DNA from: JAAFIP01 sp031367325
GTDB taxonomy: Bacteria > Pseudomonadota > Gammaproteobacteria > Burkholderiales > Burkholderiaceae_C
Reading direction: 5' to 3'
Assembly: GCA_031367325.1 (NCBI GenBank)
Contig: JANLPQ010000007.1
Coordinates: 18,143 to 82,142 of the forward strand
DNA: 64,000 bases
Shown: positions 53,069-62,394 of the stretch, in pieces
Position numbering within the stretch: position 1 is the first letter of the stretch
How the letters are laid out: every line of letters starts with the position of its first letter
Notes under the pieces: model-generated
The model's input: only the letters and a program-made list of their open reading frames with translations
The model's database searches: none
Told to the model about the DNA's origin: nothing
Translations under genes and position numbers: made by a program

Positions 53069-53673
53069 TTTAGCGCAGGCCGGGCGCCCCCAGTAGGATG
53101 CGGTGGTGTGGGCGGCAGATCGTCGTCCGGCTTAACTTCTTCGCTACCAACAGCCGTATCAACATGGCTAGAGACCAGTTGTACCACCTTGGAGGGCGCA
53201 GGTTCAATGACGGGTGCGTCGCAATGGCTTATGTCGACAGCTTCATCATCTGCAGCTATAGGTACTGCTGCAAAGGGTTTCTTACCCAGCGAATGCACTT
53301 TTGCGTCTGGCTCAGTGACTTCGCCACGCGGCGGAACCGCCTGCGGAACGGGGAATGCCATGCCTTGGCCGTTTTCGCGGGCGTAAATAGCAATCACACG
53401 GTCAATGGGCACCATGATTTCGCGCGCCGATCCAGAAAAGCGTGCCTTGAACTGTACAAACTCATTACCCAGCTTAAGCGAGCTAGTGGCATCCATGCTG
53501 ATGTTCAGCACGATCTCGTTATTTTTAACGTGCTCGCGTGGCACTTGCACGGTCTCGTCGACATACGCCGCAATGTAGGGCGTGTAGCCGTTGTCGGTGC
53601 ACCACTCGTACAGCGCCCGCAGCAAATACGGACGTGTAGAGTTAGGCGACGGTGTAAGGGCTGAAACGCTCAT
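53056..53673 (-). CDS. sspB: ClpXP protease specificity-enhancing factor
   Basis: About 205 residues from the ATG at 53673 (the frame to 53691 has six extra residues without support). The substrate-binding N-terminal domain (RPYLLRALYEWCTDNGYTPY ... FKARFSGSAREIMVP) is followed by a long Pro/Asp-rich linker and a basic C-terminus for ClpX docking (RPALKRVK). SspB delivers ssrA-tagged proteins to ClpXP. Adjacent sspA is typical. Confidence 0.93.
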   Translation of the reverse strand: MSVSALTPSPNSTRPYLLRALYEWCTDNGYTPYIAAYVDETVQVPREHVKNNEIVLNISMDATSSLKLGNEFVQFKARFSGSAREIMVPIDRVIAIYARENGQGMAFPVPQAVPPRGEVTEPDAKVHSLGKKPFAAVPIAADDEAVDISHCDAPVIEPAPSKVVQLVSSHVDTAVGSEEVKPDDDLPPTPPHPTGGARPALKRVK

Positions 53674-53735
53674 AGTTGCATGGTAACGCATTAGCAGGGC
53701 TTATCTGCGTACGTTACACGGTGCGGGCCAACAGC

Positions 53736-54347
53736 TTACTTGCGCATGACCTTCTCGGACGGTGTTAAAGCCTCAATATAGGCGGGGCGAGAGAATATAC
53801 GCTCGGCGTATTTCAGCAACGGCGCCGCGTTCTTGGACAGCTCGATACCGTAGAAATCTAAGCGCCACAGCAGCGGTGCCAAGGCAACGTCCAGCATGGA
53901 GAAGTTGTCACCCATGATGAACTTGTTTTTCAAAAACACTGGGGCCATTTGCGTTAAGCGATCACGAATATGGCTGCGTGCTTTTTCCAGCACTTTGTCG
54001 TTGCCTTTGTTGGCACGGTTTTCCAATATAGACACATTGGTAAACAGTTCTTTTTCAAAGTTGAGCAAAAACAAGCGCACGCGTGCGCGGTCCACTGGGT
54101 CACCAGGCATCAACTGCGGGTGCGGGAAGCGCTCGTCAATGTATTCGTTGATGATGTTGGATTCGTACAAGATCAAATCGCGCTCAACCAAGATAGGTAC
54201 TTGGCCATAAGGGTTCATGACGTTGATATCTTCGGGCTTGTTGTACAAGTCGACATCACGGATTTCAAAGTCCATGCCTTTTTCAAACAGCACAAAGCGG
54301 CAGCGGTGCGAGAATGGGCAGGTAGTACCCGAGTACAAAACCATCAT
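53736..54347 (-). CDS. sspA: Stringent starvation protein A (GST-fold)
   Basis: 203 residues with glutathione-S-transferase fold, N-terminal thioredoxin-like domain (VLYSGTTCPFSHRC) and helical C-domain. SspA binds RNA polymerase and supports stress and stationary-phase expression. An ATG pair at 54347/54344 is available; upstream GGAAC. It is followed by sspB, and cyt c1 lies upstream. Confidence 0.93.
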   Translation of the reverse strand: MMVLYSGTTCPFSHRCRFVLFEKGMDFEIRDVDLYNKPEDINVMNPYGQVPILVERDLILYESNIINEYIDERFPHPQLMPGDPVDRARVRLFLLNFEKELFTNVSILENRANKGNDKVLEKARSHIRDRLTQMAPVFLKNKFIMGDNFSMLDVALAPLLWRLDFYGIELSKNAAPLLKYAERIFSRPAYIEALTPSEKVMRK

Positions 54348-54470
54348 AGTGAGAGTTCCTTTTCCAAAAATGAAAGAGTGGCGGAGCCACTCTTCGTGTC
54401 ATTTAATTTTTATAATTTTAAGTCTAATGTAGTGTCGCACAAGGTACGCACTGCATGGTGTTCTAGACCA

Positions 54471-55226
54471 TTATTTAATGTCACGCCAGTACACGACATT
54501 CAAGCGCCATGCCACTAAACAAAAAATGCTCAAAAATAACAGCACCCACACGCCCACGCGTACGCGGGTGTTTTGTGCGGGCTCGCCCATCCATTGCAGA
54601 TAGCTAACCAAGTCGCCTACGGCTTGATCGTATTGCAAAGGTGACAGTGCGCCAGGCTTGGTCACTTCCCAGCTGGTAGCCACATTGATGTCTTTGTCAT
54701 GACTTTTCACTGTAGAGTAAACGGGCTTGCGCTCGCCTTGCATTTCCCATAATGGGTTGGGCATACCGATGTTGGGGTAAGCCAAGTTGTTCCAGCCGGT
54801 GGGCTTGGTCTCGTCGCGGTAGTAGGTACGCAGCAAGGTGTACAAATAATCAGGGCCGGAGCCCTTGGCACCGTCTGAACGTGAACGTGCGATCACAGAC
54901 AAGTCGGGCGGCAGGCCTCCAAACCATTCTTTGGCCTGCTTGGGGTCCATGGACGACTTCATGGTGTCGCCCACTTTGTCGCTGGCAAACAGCAGATTGT
55001 CTTTGATCTGCTGTTCGGTCAAGCCAATGTCTTTTAAGCGGTTGTAGCGCATGTAAGCTGCGCTGTGGCAGTTAAGACAGTAGTTAACAAATATTTTGGC
55101 ACCATTTTGCAGGGCCGCCATATCGTTAGTTTTGTTAGGCGCTTTGTCCCAGGCGATGCCTTCGCTGGAAGCGTGCGCCGTTACCAGGCTGAAAGCTGCC
55201 AACAATGCGAGGATAATTTTTTTCAT
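54471..55226 (-). CDS. petC: Cytochrome c1 of the bc1 complex
   Basis: 251 residues: signal peptide ending near AHAS, heme c motif C50-LN-C53-H54, Met-ligand region later, and a C-terminal membrane anchor (VWVLLFLSIFCLVAWRLN). It passes electrons from the Rieske protein to soluble cytochrome c. Third gene of petABC. Confidence 0.96.
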   Translation of the reverse strand: MKKIILALLAAFSLVTAHASSEGIAWDKAPNKTNDMAALQNGAKIFVNYCLNCHSAAYMRYNRLKDIGLTEQQIKDNLLFASDKVGDTMKSSMDPKQAKEWFGGLPPDLSVIARSRSDGAKGSGPDYLYTLLRTYYRDETKPTGWNNLAYPNIGMPNPLWEMQGERKPVYSTVKSHDKDINVATSWEVTKPGALSPLQYDQAVGDLVSYLQWMGEPAQNTRVRVGVWVLLFLSIFCLVAWRLNVVYWRDIK

Positions 55227-55240
55227 TTTTATAGTTCCCT

Positions 55241-56644
55241 TTAGTGCGCAGCAAAAGTTACGCGGTCTGGGACTATCTTGAAATCACCAATTTTGCTCCA
55301 CCAAGGCATGAGCAAGAAGAAGCCAAAGTAGAACAAGGTGCCCACTTGGCTGACGCGCTCACCTACAGCAGAAGGTGGCTGCACGCCCAAATAGCCCAAA
55401 ATCAAGAAGTTAACGACAAAAATACCATACACATATTTGTGCCAATCTGGACGGTAGCGAATCGACTTGACCGGGCTGTGGTCTAGCCAAGGCAAGAAGA
55501 ACAAAATCATGGTGGACGCACCCATCACGACCACGCCCCAGAATTTAGCGTCAAACGCCAGCATGCCCGCCACGGCTACTAAGGCCACGGCGACTACAGC
55601 AGCCTTTAGGAAAGTTGGTAATTTGCTTTTGATCGCCGTGAAACCTGCCGCACCTACCACACAGGCCATCAGTACATACATCATCTCGGTGGTGATGGCA
55701 CGCAGCATGGAGTAAAACGGTGTGAAATACCACACTGGGGCAATGTGTGCAGGCGTCTTCAGTGGGTCAGCCGGAATGAAGTTGTTGTATTCCAAAAAGT
55801 AGCCACCCATCTCAGGCGCGAAGAACACAATAGCGGTAAATACCATTAAGAACACGCTGACCATAAAGATGTCATGCACCGTATAGTAAGGGTGGAATGG
55901 AATGCCGTCCAATGGCCGCCCTGTCTTGGCATCTTTAGTAGCCTTGATTTCGACACCATCGGGATTGTTGGAACCAACTTCGTGCAGCGCGATGATGTGT
56001 GCAGCTACCAAGCCCAGCAACACCAAAGGCACCGCTATAACGTGGAAGCTGAAAAAGCGGTTCAGCGTGGCGTCGCCCACCACAAAGTCACCGCGAATTA
56101 GCAAAGCCAGGTCGGGACCGATGAAAGGGATGGCGGCAAATAAGTTAACAATCACCTGCGCACCCCAGTAGGACATTTGACCCCATGGCAGCAGATAGCC
56201 CATGAAAGCCTCAGCCATCAGGCACAAGAAAATACCGCAGCCAAACACCCAAATCAGCTCGCGCGGCTTGCGGTAGCTGCCGTACATCAGGCCACGGAAC
56301 ATGTGCAGGTATATCACCACAAAAAATGCCGAAGCGCCTGTGGAGTGCATGTAGCGTACCAGCCAGCCCCAAGGCACGTCGCGCATGATGTACTCGACCG
56401 AGGCAAATGCCAAACTCGCGTCTGGTTTGTAATGCATCACCAGGAAAATACCGGTAACGATTTGGATCACCAGTACTAGCATGGCTAGCGCACCAAAAAT
56501 GTACCAAATATTAAAGTTCTTGGGCGCGTAATACTCGCTCATGTGCTCTTTAAAGAGCTTGCTTGCGGGGAAGCGGTTGTCTACCCAGTTCAGCAGCTTC
56601 TCTGGTGCGCTTGCGTTGGGGGATATTTCAATCATGTCAGCCAT
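55241..56644 (-). CDS. petB: Cytochrome b of the bc1 complex
   Basis: 467-residue membrane subunit with eight to nine helices. Heme b ligands fall in the MHSTGAS and FFSFHVIAVP regions, and PDW/PEW-type residues (PVWYFTPFY) mark the Qo site. It has a Betaproteobacterial-length C-terminus. Fifteen bases separate it from petC. Confidence 0.96.
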   Translation of the reverse strand: MADMIEISPNASAPEKLLNWVDNRFPASKLFKEHMSEYYAPKNFNIWYIFGALAMLVLVIQIVTGIFLVMHYKPDASLAFASVEYIMRDVPWGWLVRYMHSTGASAFFVVIYLHMFRGLMYGSYRKPRELIWVFGCGIFLCLMAEAFMGYLLPWGQMSYWGAQVIVNLFAAIPFIGPDLALLIRGDFVVGDATLNRFFSFHVIAVPLVLLGLVAAHIIALHEVGSNNPDGVEIKATKDAKTGRPLDGIPFHPYYTVHDIFMVSVFLMVFTAIVFFAPEMGGYFLEYNNFIPADPLKTPAHIAPVWYFTPFYSMLRAITTEMMYVLMACVVGAAGFTAIKSKLPTFLKAAVVAVALVAVAGMLAFDAKFWGVVVMGASTMILFFLPWLDHSPVKSIRYRPDWHKYVYGIFVVNFLILGYLGVQPPSAVGERVSQVGTLFYFGFFLLMPWWSKIGDFKIVPDRVTFAAH

Positions 56645-56727
56645 TTTTAATGCCTCAATATAAAACTACGGGAGTGGACAGTGCCGGCATTCAGTGGGGT
56701 GCTGTGGTGCAGGCCAGTTCCGCAGGT

Positions 56728-57336
56728 TTAAGCTTTCTTGTCTTCGCCGATCAGCAATCGGGTGTCGCTCATGTACATATGGGGTGGTACTTCTAGGTTG
56801 TCTGGTGCAGGTTTATTTTTATACACTCGGCCTGCCATGTCAAAAGTAGAGCCGTGGCAAGGACACAAAAAGCCGCCGCCCCAGTTATCGGGTAATGATG
56901 GCTGCGCACCCGTAGCGAATTTGTCAGACGGAGAGCATCCTAGGTGCGAGCAAATACCCACGCCTACGAAAATTTCTGGCTTGATAGAGCGGTATTCGTT
57001 GCGGGTGGACACCATGGGGGTCAGGTCGCCGGGGTTACGTTTGGACTCTGGGTCAGCCAGCAGCGAGGTCACCGTTTTCAGGCCTGCCAGTTGCTCGGGC
57101 GAGCGCTTGATAATCCATACAGGTTTACCGCGCCACTCTACCGTCATTTTCTCGCCCACTTTAAGAGCAGATATATCAACCTCAACGGCTGCGCCTGCGG
57201 CTTTAGCCCGTTCAGACGGGCTAAAACTGCTGACAAATGGCACAGCGGTGGCAGCTACGCCAGCGCCGCCTGCGGCGCAGGTGGCCATGATCCAATTACG
57301 TTTGCTGTGGTCCACGCCACTTACCGTTTCACTCAT
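56728..57336 (-). CDS. petA: Rieske iron-sulfur subunit of the bc1 complex
   Basis: About 202 residues from the ATG at 57336, preceded by GAGGATTTCC. An N-terminal membrane segment (WIMATCAAGGAGVAATAVPF) is followed by the [2Fe-2S] ligands CSHLGCS and CPCHGS. Part of petABC, transferring electrons from ubiquinol. Confidence 0.96.
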   Translation of the reverse strand: MSETVSGVDHSKRNWIMATCAAGGAGVAATAVPFVSSFSPSERAKAAGAAVEVDISALKVGEKMTVEWRGKPVWIIKRSPEQLAGLKTVTSLLADPESKRNPGDLTPMVSTRNEYRSIKPEIFVGVGICSHLGCSPSDKFATGAQPSLPDNWGGGFLCPCHGSTFDMAGRVYKNKPAPDNLEVPPHMYMSDTRLLIGEDKKA

Positions 57337-57497
57337 GGAAATCCTCAATATTTTGTAACCTAGGGACAGCCCGTGATTGTAGCCCAGGCGCTTGGGCTAA
57401 TTCAACGGGCTGCACATGGTATCTACAGCGACAGGGCTAAGTTGGCTACAGCCTGGGGTTTGCAGGGGTAAAAGTGCACGTTTTTGCAATACATAAC

Positions 57498-57525
57498 TTG
57501 ACAAGCGTTTTTTTGTAGAGATACT
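57498..57525 (+). promoter_or_regulatory. Possible sigma-70 promoter of mscL
   Basis: TTGACA (57498-57503) with a 16-bp gap to GATACT (57520-57525), about 70 bases before mscL. The -10 match is weak. Confidence 0.4.
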
Positions 57526-57595
57526 CCCGCCCTAGGCGTAACACTATTTTCTACTAAAGCTGCATGCGCCTGCAGCAACATAACAGGAGTACCTT

Positions 57596-58021
57596 ATGGG
57601 CATGATGCAAGAGTTTAAAGATTTCGCGATGAAGGGTAATGTCGTTGACCTAGCTGTCGGTGTGATTATCGGTGCCGCTTTTGGCAAAATTGTTGATTCC
57701 TTGGTCAAAGACATCATCATGCCTATCGTGGGCTTGGTGCTTGGCAATGTGGATTTTTCTAATATGTTTGTCATTTTGGGAAAAATACCAGCAGACTTCA
57801 AAGGTTCGCCTACTTCCTTTGCCGACCTGAACAAAGCTGGGGTCAACTTGCTGGGCTACGGCAACTTCATTACCATTTTGGTTAACTTCGTTATCTTGGC
57901 AGCCGTGATCTTTTTGTTGGTCAAGCAAATGAACAAGATGAAAAAAGCTGAGCCTGCAGCGCCCGCTACACCTGAAGACATCGTGTTGTTGCGCGAGATT
58001 CGTGACAACCTGAGGAAATAA
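57596..58021 (+). CDS. mscL: Large-conductance mechanosensitive channel
   Basis: 141 residues, usual length. N-terminal amphipathic helix MMQEFKDFAMKGNVVDLAVG, first pore helix VIIGAAFGKIVDSLVKDI, second helix FITILVNFVILAAVIFLLV and a C-terminal bundle ending LREIRDNLRK. It opens on hypoosmotic shock to release solutes. AGGAG lies eight bases before the ATG. A bidirectional terminator follows. Confidence 0.96.
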   Translation: MGMMQEFKDFAMKGNVVDLAVGVIIGAAFGKIVDSLVKDIIMPIVGLVLGNVDFSNMFVILGKIPADFKGSPTSFADLNKAGVNLLGYGNFITILVNFVILAAVIFLLVKQMNKMKKAEPAAPATPEDIVLLREIRDNLRK

Positions 58022-58055
58022 GCCTCGCTTTTTAGCTAGCCCCAGGCTAACTGAG

Positions 58056-58090
58056 CCGCAGTATTCCAGAGGATACTGCGGCTTTTTATT
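58056..58090 (+). terminator. Terminator after mscL
   Basis: Stem AGCCGCAGTAT / ATACTGCGGCT around an eight-base loop, with TTTTTA on the + strand. It may also stop pdxA from the other side. Confidence 0.85.
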
Positions 58091-58115
58091 TGGGCGGTGT
58101 GCTTAAAAGGGGGCT

Positions 58116-59228
58116 TTAGGCAGCCACCAGCAACTTGGCTTGGCGCGCCGCTTGGATCAAGCTGCTAGCGTCCGCCACGCCTTGGCCTGCAATATCAAAC
58201 GCCGTGCCGTGGTCGGGGCTAGTGCGCACCAGCGGCAGGCCTAGCGTGACATTCACGCCCTTATCCACGCCTAAGTATTTGATAGGAATCAGCCCTTGGT
58301 CGTGGTACATGGCCACTACAGCGTCAAATTTGGCAAAGCCACGGGCCTGCATAAACACGGTGTCTGGCGGCAGCGCGCCGTAGGCGTCGATGCCTTCAGC
58401 GCGGGCAGCGGCTATGGCGGGGTTAATTATTTCAATCTCCTCCCTGCCAAAAAGACCAGCCTCGCCAGCATGCGGGTTCAGTCCTGCTACGGCAATGCGG
58501 GGCGGTCGGTGGCCGGGTGCTAGTGTTTTAAGCAGGCTGGCGTGGGTAATGCGCAGGGTTTGCAGTACGTTGTCAAACGTCACTGCGTCGATAGCTTGGC
58601 GCAAGCTGGTGTGGATGCTAACCAGTACTGTGCGCAGCTCGTCGTTGGCCAGCATCATGCGTACGGGAACATCAGCCACTGGTTTGCCCAAAAAAGCTGC
58701 CGCTTCGGCCTGCAGCAGCTCGGTATGGCCTGGGTAATGGACACCCGCTAGGCTCCAAGCTTTTTTGTGGATAGGCGCAGTCACCACAGCAGCCACCTCG
58801 CCGCGCAGTGCAGCACGCGCGGCCCATTGCACGCATTGGAATGAGAATTTACCAGTTAAATCACTCGCTAGGCCGCTATTTAACTGCTCAAGCAGCTTTG
58901 AATTTAATACCAGGTTGGCAGTTTTATCCTGTGTTATTGGCAGTACCGGCACGCAACGCGGTGGGGCCGAAAGTGCGTCTCCCGCCAGGGCCAGTTGCGC
59001 CACCGGCAGCGCCATGCCCTGCCCGGCTACGCTGCCCAACCACTGTGCGGCACGGCGCATCAGCGCCACGTCGCCCACCACAAAGCAGCCTTGCATAACA
59101 TCAGGCGCATCTCTGAACGCTTTGACCACGATCTCCGGCCCAATACCTGCCGGGTCGCCAGGGGTAATGGCGATGGGCAAAACCTGAGAAGCCCGCCCAA
59201 GGCTGACTAAATCAGAGGTTATTTGCAT
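58116..59228 (-). CDS. pdxA: 4-hydroxythreonine-4-phosphate dehydrogenase, enlarged by a translated repeat
   Basis: 370-residue pyridoxal-phosphate pathway enzyme. Typical blocks are ITPGDPAGIGPEIV, GHTELLQAEAA with metal His, MYHDQGLIPIKYLGVDKGVN and RTSPDHGTAFDIAG. PdxA proteins usually have about 330 residues; the excess lies at about 95-125, where KLLEQLNSGL is read from a family A repeat next to VLPITQDKTANLVLN. Whether the enzyme stays active is untested, but all catalytic motifs are intact. Confidence 0.93.
   Translation of the reverse strand: MQITSDLVSLGRASQVLPIAITPGDPAGIGPEIVVKAFRDAPDVMQGCFVVGDVALMRRAAQWLGSVAGQGMALPVAQLALAGDALSAPPRCVPVLPITQDKTANLVLNSKLLEQLNSGLASDLTGKFSFQCVQWAARAALRGEVAAVVTAPIHKKAWSLAGVHYPGHTELLQAEAAAFLGKPVADVPVRMMLANDELRTVLVSIHTSLRQAIDAVTFDNVLQTLRITHASLLKTLAPGHRPPRIAVAGLNPHAGEAGLFGREEIEIINPAIAAARAEGIDAYGALPPDTVFMQARGFAKFDAVVAMYHDQGLIPIKYLGVDKGVNVTLGLPLVRTSPDHGTAFDIAGQGVADASSLIQAARQAKLLVAA
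58871..58910 (-). repeat. Family A repeat, copy 16, inside pdxA
   Basis: The minus strand reads AAAGCTGCTTGAGCAGTTAA, translated KLLEQL in the pdxA frame. Core matches but the AT-rich arm is diverged. Confidence 0.8.
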
Positions 59229-59420
59229 GACTGAAAGATGGCCGTCGGCATTGCAGCAGGTTAGAAATTTTTTTAAGATAACTTAAAAGATAGTTTATGC
59301 TGAAAATGGGTCTGTCAGTTTTGCGAGTGGGCCGAGAAACACAGCCTTTACTGATATGAAAGCTCAAATGAAAGCTCAAACCCCCATAAGGGCTTTGGTG
59401 CTGCCAGCAAAAAATAAAAA

Positions 59421-59462
59421 AACCTGCAAACTATTTCCCAATAGGGCTGTTGTTTGCAGGTT
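59421..59462 (-). terminator. Terminator downstream of the fasciclin gene
   Basis: Perfect stem AACCTGCAAAC / GTTTGCAGGTT; the A-run before it on the + strand is a T-run on the minus strand. Confidence 0.85.
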
Positions 59463-59493
59463 TTCAGTACGGCTTGCGCCGCTTATGTCCAGA

Positions 59494-59901
59494 CTACTTT
59501 GGCATTAAAACAGTGTCAATGGCATGAATCACGCCATTGCTGGCAGCTACGTCGGCTGCAACTACCTTGGCGCCGTTGACGGTGACACCGCCCTCGGTAG
59601 CCATGGCCAAGTCACTGCCTTGTACAGTTTTGACGTGGCCAGCTTTGACATCAGCGGCCATGACTTTGCCGGCAACTACGTGGTAGGTGAGTATTTTAGT
59701 TAACGCAGCTTTGTCAGCCAGCAAGCTGTCTAGCGTTGCTTTTGGAACTTTAGCAAAGGCCTCGTCAGTGGGCGCGAAAACCGTGAATGGGCCAGCACTT
59801 TTAAGGGTATCAATTAAGCCAGCGGCGGTTACTGCAGCGGCTAGAGTTTTGAAGTTGCCTGCGGCGACTGCAGTGTCAACAATATCGTGAAGAGTGGTCA
59901 T
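59494..59901 (-). CDS. Fasciclin-domain protein without signal peptide
   Basis: 135 residues forming a single fasciclin (FAS1) domain: DIVDTAVAAGNFKTLAAAV, GPFTVFAPTDEAFA, LTYHVVAGKV and VIHAIDTVLMPK. Extracellular or lipoprotein anchors are common in relatives, yet this one begins MTTLHDIV with no signal peptide, so it may be cytoplasmic or use another route. Role in adhesion is unproven. Confidence 0.9.
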   Translation of the reverse strand: MTTLHDIVDTAVAAGNFKTLAAAVTAAGLIDTLKSAGPFTVFAPTDEAFAKVPKATLDSLLADKAALTKILTYHVVAGKVMAADVKAGHVKTVQGSDLAMATEGGVTVNGAKVVAADVAASNGVIHAIDTVLMPK

Positions 59902-60104
59902 AAAAGTCCGTTACAAAAGGTACTGCGCTACAGCGAGCCAAAAGATAGCCCTAAAGCGCAGTCTCACACCGAAGATGCGGCGTAGCTGGACTATAGTGAG
60001 CCAGCCTGACAAAGCCAGTAGTAAGGGTATCTACTCAAATTGTTGCAAAGCAAACGTGAATTTATGTTCGTAGACGACTGGACCGTAGCGAGTGTGGCAA
60101 CTAT

Positions 60105-60893
60105 TTAAGCAGGATTGTCAATGTCTATAAACATATGCTGCAACCCTGACTGGTCTGCAATATAACCGGCCACCGCAGGCGCGCCGTAACGCTCGGACGC
60201 ATGGTGGCCGCAGGCGATGAAGCCCACACCCATCTCGCGTGCGTAGTGCGCTTGGGGCTCAGAAATTTCGCCGGTAACGAACACATCGGCCCCGGCGGCG
60301 ATGGCGGCTTCAAAATAGCCCTGCGCACCGCCCGTGCACCACGCTACTTTTTTAATAGCTGCTTGAGCAGTATTTACTTGGGTTACTGGCTTATTTAATG
60401 TATTTTTTATGTGCTCGGACAGCGTCTGTATGTCGGTGTGGGTGGTCGTGCCCAGCCAACCGAGGTCTTGCTCACCAAAGCGGCTGCCCGCGTCCTCTAG
60501 CGGTGTAAATCCCAATAGCTTGCCCAGCTGCGCGTTGTTGCCCAGCGTGGGGTGCGCATCCAGCGGCAGGTGGTAAGCGTACAAATTAATGTCGTGGGCC
60601 AGCAGCTTTTGCAAGCGCTGTTTCATCCAGCCCACCACGCGCCCGTCTTGCCCACGCCAGAACAAGCCGTGGTGCACAAAAATAGCATCCGCACCGTGCG
60701 CAATAGCCGCGTCAATCAAGGCCAGTGAGGCCGTGACGCCGGAGACTATTTTTTTAATCTCTGCTTTGCCTTCGACCTGCAACCCGTTCGGGCCATAGTC
60801 TTTAAACCGCTCTGGCTGCAAAAGCGTGTCAAACGCTTGCAACAATGCAGCGCGCGAAGTAGCAGGATGTGGGCTTGCAACAGGATAATTCAT
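60105..60893 (-). CDS. Nif3-like dinuclear metal-centre protein with translated repeat
   Basis: About 262 residues from the ATG at 60893 (a GTG two codons earlier is possible). Metal-site blocks GADAIFVHHGLFW, YHLPLDAHPTLGN and GEISEPQAHYA match YbgI/Nif3 proteins, of unclear biological role. Residues about 169-185 (PVTQVNTAQAAIKKVAW) are read from a family A repeat just before the conserved AWCTGGAQGYF, so an insertion is likely. It is divergent from the DegS-like gene. Confidence 0.9.
   Translation of the reverse strand: MNYPVASPHPATSRAALLQAFDTLLQPERFKDYGPNGLQVEGKAEIKKIVSGVTASLALIDAAIAHGADAIFVHHGLFWRGQDGRVVGWMKQRLQKLLAHDINLYAYHLPLDAHPTLGNNAQLGKLLGFTPLEDAGSRFGEQDLGWLGTTTHTDIQTLSEHIKNTLNKPVTQVNTAQAAIKKVAWCTGGAQGYFEAAIAAGADVFVTGEISEPQAHYAREMGVGFIACGHHASERYGAPAVAGYIADQSGLQHMFIDIDNPA
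60347..60392 (+). repeat. Family A repeat, copy 17, inside the Nif3-like gene
   Basis: Full-length: TTTTTTAATAGCTGCTTGAG followed by CAGTATTTACTTGGGTTACT; the minus strand is translated PVTQVNTAQAAIKK. Confidence 0.9.
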
Positions 60894-61083
60894 CCTCACA
60901 TTATGAATTACAGTGGTCTAGCCCTGCTGTCAGGTGTAGGTAGATTGATTTACACTGGGTTGTGTATTTGCATCTACATTCTCTTTGTATAAAAAAGCTT
61001 TTTGCAACTTGGTAAGCTTGCAAATCTGGGCGCCTAAAGCCCGTCTTGTTTAATAAAATGTATGTTTACTTGCTGGTAATCCT

Positions 61084-62238
61084 ATGAAAAAAATCTGGCT
61101 ATTGTTCAGTCAATGTGTAACATTATTTTTGGCTGCATGGTTTGTAGTGGCCACGCTCAAGCCCGAGTTATTGAACCGAGGTGTCAAAGCGGGCAGTGGT
61201 TTGGTGCCCACTATCGAGGCGCCTGCTTCAAATTCTGTAGCTGCTCCAGCAGGAAGCTTCAGGGTTGCAGCCCAAAAAGCATCTGCTGCGGTGGTCAGCA
61301 TCAGCGTGACCAAAGCGGCGGCCAAAAACCCGAACGCGAACGATCCGTGGTTTAAGTTTTTCTTTGGAGACCGTGGCCAAGAGCCGCAAGGCGGACTGGG
61401 CAGCGGCGTCATCGTCAGCCCCAGCGGCTATATTTTGACCAACAACCATGTCGTCGAGGGCGGCGACGAGATTGAAGTAACGCTGAACGACACGCGCCGC
61501 GCCAAAGCCAAAGTGATTGGCACCGACCCCGACAGCGACCTAGCTATCTTAAAAATCGACCTCGACAAGCTGCCCGTCATCGTGCTGGGCAGCTCAGACG
61601 CGCTGCAGATTGGCGACCAAGTGCTGGCCATTGGCAACCCGTTTGGCGTAGGCCAAACGGTGACCAGTGGCATTGTCAGCGCGCTGGGGCGCAACCAGCT
61701 GGGCATCAACACGTTTGAAAACTTTATCCAAACCGACGCGGCCATTAACCCCGGCAACTCGGGCGGCGCGCTGGTAGATGTAAACGGTAATCTACTGGGC
61801 ATTAACACCGCCATTTACAGCCGCAGCGGGGGCAGCATGGGCATTGGCTTTGCCATCCCGGTTAGCACGGCCAAGCAGGTAATGGAAGGCATTGTGAAAG
61901 ACGGCGTGGTCACACGCGGCTGGATAGGTGTAGAGCCGCAAGAGCTGACGCCTGAGCTAGCCGAAACCTTCAAGCTGAAAATGGACAGCGCCAGCGGCGT
62001 GATCATCACCGGCGTGCTGCAAGGCGGCCCGGCTGCGCAAGCGGGCATCAAGCCCGGCGACGTGATCACCACCATTGCCGGCAAGCGCGTAGGCAGCGTA
62101 AGTGAGCTGCTGTCTAACGTAGCGGCCCTGAAGCCCGGTGCACCTGCCAAAATGATTGTGCAACGGGCTGACAAATCGCTGGAACTAGACGTGTCGCCCG
62201 GTCTGCGCCCACGGCCCAAGGTGCAGCCTGGGCGTTAA
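61084..62238 (+). CDS. DegS-type trypsin-like serine protease with one PDZ domain
   Basis: 384 residues: N-terminal membrane anchor (IWLLFSQCVTLFLAAWFVV), trypsin-like domain with catalytic His122 (NNHVVEG), Asp152 (SDLAIL) and Ser226 (GNSGGAL), and a single PDZ domain at about 285-370. The single PDZ and anchor fit DegS/AlgW-type envelope-stress proteases better than DegP. No rpoE or rseA gene is nearby. Confidence 0.93.
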   Translation: MKKIWLLFSQCVTLFLAAWFVVATLKPELLNRGVKAGSGLVPTIEAPASNSVAAPAGSFRVAAQKASAAVVSISVTKAAAKNPNANDPWFKFFFGDRGQEPQGGLGSGVIVSPSGYILTNNHVVEGGDEIEVTLNDTRRAKAKVIGTDPDSDLAILKIDLDKLPVIVLGSSDALQIGDQVLAIGNPFGVGQTVTSGIVSALGRNQLGINTFENFIQTDAAINPGNSGGALVDVNGNLLGINTAIYSRSGGSMGIGFAIPVSTAKQVMEGIVKDGVVTRGWIGVEPQELTPELAETFKLKMDSASGVIITGVLQGGPAAQAGIKPGDVITTIAGKRVGSVSELLSNVAALKPGAPAKMIVQRADKSLELDVSPGLRPRPKVQPGR

Positions 62239-62261
62239 GTGGTTTGCTTGGAGTAGCTAAG

Positions 62262-62302
62262 TACTATTGATTTCATAGCTGGTTGAGCAGGTTCTATGGG
62301 CT
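62262..62302 (+). repeat. Family A dispersed repeat, copy 18
   Basis: Variant core CATAGCTGGTTGAGCAGGTT, 24 bases after the DegS-like stop. Confidence 0.85.
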
Positions 62303-62394
62303 GAAACGGTGCTTTCTCTTTGAAATTGGATGACGTACGTACTGTTGCTTCGTTGAGTTGGGCGCTTGGCTTTGCGTGCTCTTCGGCTTAGTTG

